DNA of 16,426 nt from positions 1-16,426 of the forward strand of contig JBBSMX010000094.1 of NCBI GenBank assembly GCA_038232935.1. Reading direction: 5' to 3'. This document shows, piece by piece, positions 15,041 to 16,426 of this stretch (within the stretch, counting starts at the first letter, position 1; each line of letters opens with the position of its first letter). The notes beneath the pieces are model-generated. The model ran no database searches, was not told the DNA's origin, and was given only the letters and a program-made list of their open reading frames with translations. Made by a program: the position numbers and the translations under genes. Source of the DNA: JBBSMX01 sp038232935. Lineage in GTDB: Bacteria; Bacteroidota; Rhodothermia; Rhodothermales; JANQRZ01.

Positions 15041-15622
15041 GTGCCCTTACGCCTCGTCATCCCAAGATCGTTTCATCCGCCTGCCTCGCTGCTCGGGCGG
15101 CTGGTGCGGCGCTGGACGCAGGACCGACGGCAGGCGGAGAGCTTCTACTACGTCGCCGCCGTCCTCGTGCTGGCTGTGGGATCGCTGCTGAGCCAGTGGG
15201 GCTGGGTAGCGTTCGGGACGGGCGGACCCGGCGGCACCCCGATGCCCGGATACTACGCCGTGCAGGTGGCCGGCGGGCTACTGCTGGCGGGCTGCTGCCT
15301 CCTCGGATGGAAGCGCCCGGTCGTCGTCACGGCCCGTCGGCAGGCGCTCGACATCCGGCAGGGGGCAGAAGCGGTGTCGCTCCACTACGGCCGCATCCAC
15401 GCCGCCGAGCGGATCTCGGCCGACGCCTACCACCGGCACTGGCGGCGCTACGCCGCGACGCGCGTGTTCGTGAACCGCCTCCCCGCCGAGCTGCTGCTGC
15501 TCCGCACCGCGAGCGGCCCCCTCGTCCTCGGCCTCCCCCCCGCCGACCTTGACCAACTAGAAGCCCACCTCGCCGAGCAGGTCGAGATCCGGACCTTGAA
15601 GCACCTCGTCCGCGCGGCCTAG
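15041..15622 (+). CDS. Hypothetical two-helix membrane protein with a beta-rich cytosolic domain
   Basis: I do not recognise this 193-residue protein. It starts with GTG 15041, 54 bases after the preceding stop and in the same direction. A basic N-terminus (RLVRRWTQDRR, 20-30) is followed by two hydrophobic segments (about 36-52 and 70-89) joined by a short Gly/Pro-rich loop. After them, residues about 93-165 alternate hydrophobic and polar residues with turns, as in small beta-barrel domains. The helix-helix-beta plan resembles bacterial PH-like (bPH) membrane proteins, but no sequence motif proves this. The C-terminus (167-190) looks helical. High G+C and codon use match the core genes, so it belongs with the upstream cluster and not with the AT-rich sequence that follows. 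Confidence 0.75.
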   Translation: MPLRLVIPRSFHPPASLLGRLVRRWTQDRRQAESFYYVAAVLVLAVGSLLSQWGWVAFGTGGPGGTPMPGYYAVQVAGGLLLAGCCLLGWKRPVVVTARRQALDIRQGAEAVSLHYGRIHAAERISADAYHRHWRRYAATRVFVNRLPAELLLLRTASGPLVLGLPPADLDQLEAHLAEQVEIRTLKHLVRAA

Positions 15623-15624
15623 AT

Positions 15625-15646
15625 GCTGGTTATGCGCTGGTTATGC
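15625..15646. repeat. 11-bp perfect tandem duplication
   Basis: GCTGGTTATGC occurs twice back to back (15625-15635 and 15636-15646), three bases after the stop of the hypothetical gene and just before the composition falls. Its origin is unknown. Confidence 0.7.
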
Positions 15647-15707
15647 TGCTTCTGACGTCCGCGCCGCCGAACACTCGCCACGCACAAACATAAAGCCAGG
15701 TACAGCT

Positions 15708-16426
15708 ATGTTTATGGAGGTTGACTCGATTGATACGTTACGACTCCTTCGCGGCTGGAACTTTGGTGGATACGTGCATGGTACGCTAGAGAAACATGCT
15801 CCAGAGATAGCTGACTTAGCTCCTTTTCGAAACGGCTGGGACTTCCGGGCCGCCGAGATTGAGGATTGGTATGTGTTCACAATCACAGATAGTTCTGGTC
15901 CAGGTTACGGCATCCAGCTTTCGATAGAGGATCAAGCCTTTCTAAGAGAGCAGTTCACAAATCTCGTAAATAACAATTTCAAAAGTGTATACCATACGTT
16001 GGGCAATTCATGGTTTAGCGAAAGTCAGTACACCTATGTTGGACCTAAAAGCGGGTGTAGACCAGATGGATTTGATGCCGATGACGACATATTTACCCAG
16101 CTGGAAAGCTGGATTTTTGCCATACTGATACCTGTCTTGAGGCTAAGAAACCAACATCGGGTTCAAAGCGGGCTGCCTGCTCCTGTTACATTTGAGATAT
16201 CCGAAATCTTTCGTCACTTGTGGGTTATCGAGTGTGAGGATAGCTGTAAGCAGGGCACTGGCTTCATGCTCAGTGGGGTGGGATTAGTTAACGTCAGTCG
16301 CGGGTTGATCAGATCGAGGCAATTCCTGCGTAGCAGAGGTTCAGATGCACCAGCTTCAGCAACGACACGCTCCAGAGACCTTGCCACGAACGGGCGTAGA
16401 CCCGGTCGCAGAACCGATCCCACAAC
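15708..16426 (+). CDS. Partial AT-rich ORF; unknown N-terminal region then possible trypsin-like peptidase start
   Basis: The frame is open without a stop from ATG 15708 to the window edge (239 codons), so the protein is truncated here. ATG 15714 is an alternative start. An AGG lies seven bases upstream of 15708. G+C is 35-50% in most 60-base lines, far below the neighbours, and codons such as AGA, ATA, TTA and CTA that are rare in the core genes are frequent, which suggests horizontal acquisition. Residues 1-170 match no family I recognise. CKQGTGFMLSGVGLV (180-194) resembles the first strands of trypsin-like peptidases (GTGF...GVGLVT, normally followed by a catalytic His). Here the next residues are NVSRG, with Arg198 near where His would be expected. 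From about 16290 composition rises towards 55-63% and the sequence becomes Arg/Ser-rich, so the end may be foreign sequence or a degraded frame. Confidence 0.6.
   Translation, partial: MFMEVDSIDTLRLLRGWNFGGYVHGTLEKHAPEIADLAPFRNGWDFRAAEIEDWYVFTITDSSGPGYGIQLSIEDQAFLREQFTNLVNNNFKSVYHTLGNSWFSESQYTYVGPKSGCRPDGFDADDDIFTQLESWIFAILIPVLRLRNQHRVQSGLPAPVTFEISEIFRHLWVIECEDSCKQGTGFMLSGVGLVNVSRGLIRSRQFLRSRGSDAPASATTRSRDLATNGRRPGRRTDPT

Noticed and set aside
15641..15886. Minus-strand 81-codon frame in the AT-rich region
   Set aside because: Opposed by a much longer plus-strand frame open to the window end, and it has no recognisable features.

Overview
The window is a high-GC stretch of chromosome, roughly 65-70% G+C by eye, that behaves like a Gram-negative member of the Bacteroidota/Rhodothermota lineage (Rhodothermales-like). 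This rests on the outer-membrane assembly genes, on MCE proteins with C-terminal motifs typical of Bacteroidota, and on starts with almost no Shine-Dalgarno sequence. The taxonomic placement is an inference; no marker gene in the window proves it.

Layout. Positions 1-155 hold an inverted pair of GC-rich stem-loop units (REP/BIME-like) just past the end of clpX. clpX lies on the minus strand (156-1418). A 349-bp divergent intergenic region follows, carrying putative promoters and two inverted arrays of degenerate 7-bp repeats. Everything from 1768 to 15622 then reads rightward: a YihY/BrkB membrane protein, a TamA-like Omp85 protein, a very long TamB (1738 aa), MlaE, MlaF and MlaD (an MCE-type phospholipid ABC transporter), an AI-2E/PerM-family permease and a small two-helix membrane protein of unknown function. 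Spacers are 15-77 bp except for 165 bp between mlaF and mlaD, which contains a second inverted pair of heptamer arrays and a possible promoter.

How the genes fit together. tamA-tamB and mlaEFD are both envelope systems. TamB-type proteins bridge the periplasm and are implicated in phospholipid movement to the outer membrane. MlaE/F/D form an inner-membrane ABC transporter whose MCE subunit reaches into the periplasm. Having them side by side suggests a locus for outer-membrane lipid and protein homeostasis. The absence of mlaB and mlaC is common outside Proteobacteria.

Right end. At about 15650 the composition drops sharply (for example 35% G+C at 15961-16020). A reading frame open from 15708 to the window edge encodes an unrecognised N-terminal region followed by the beginning of what looks like a trypsin-like peptidase fold. 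That resemblance breaks off at about 16290, where G+C rises again, which fits either insertion of another element or simple divergence. The most unusual material here is the non-coding repeat architecture and this AT-rich right edge; the large genes themselves are recognisable. No tRNA, rRNA, CRISPR array or complete insertion sequence was seen.
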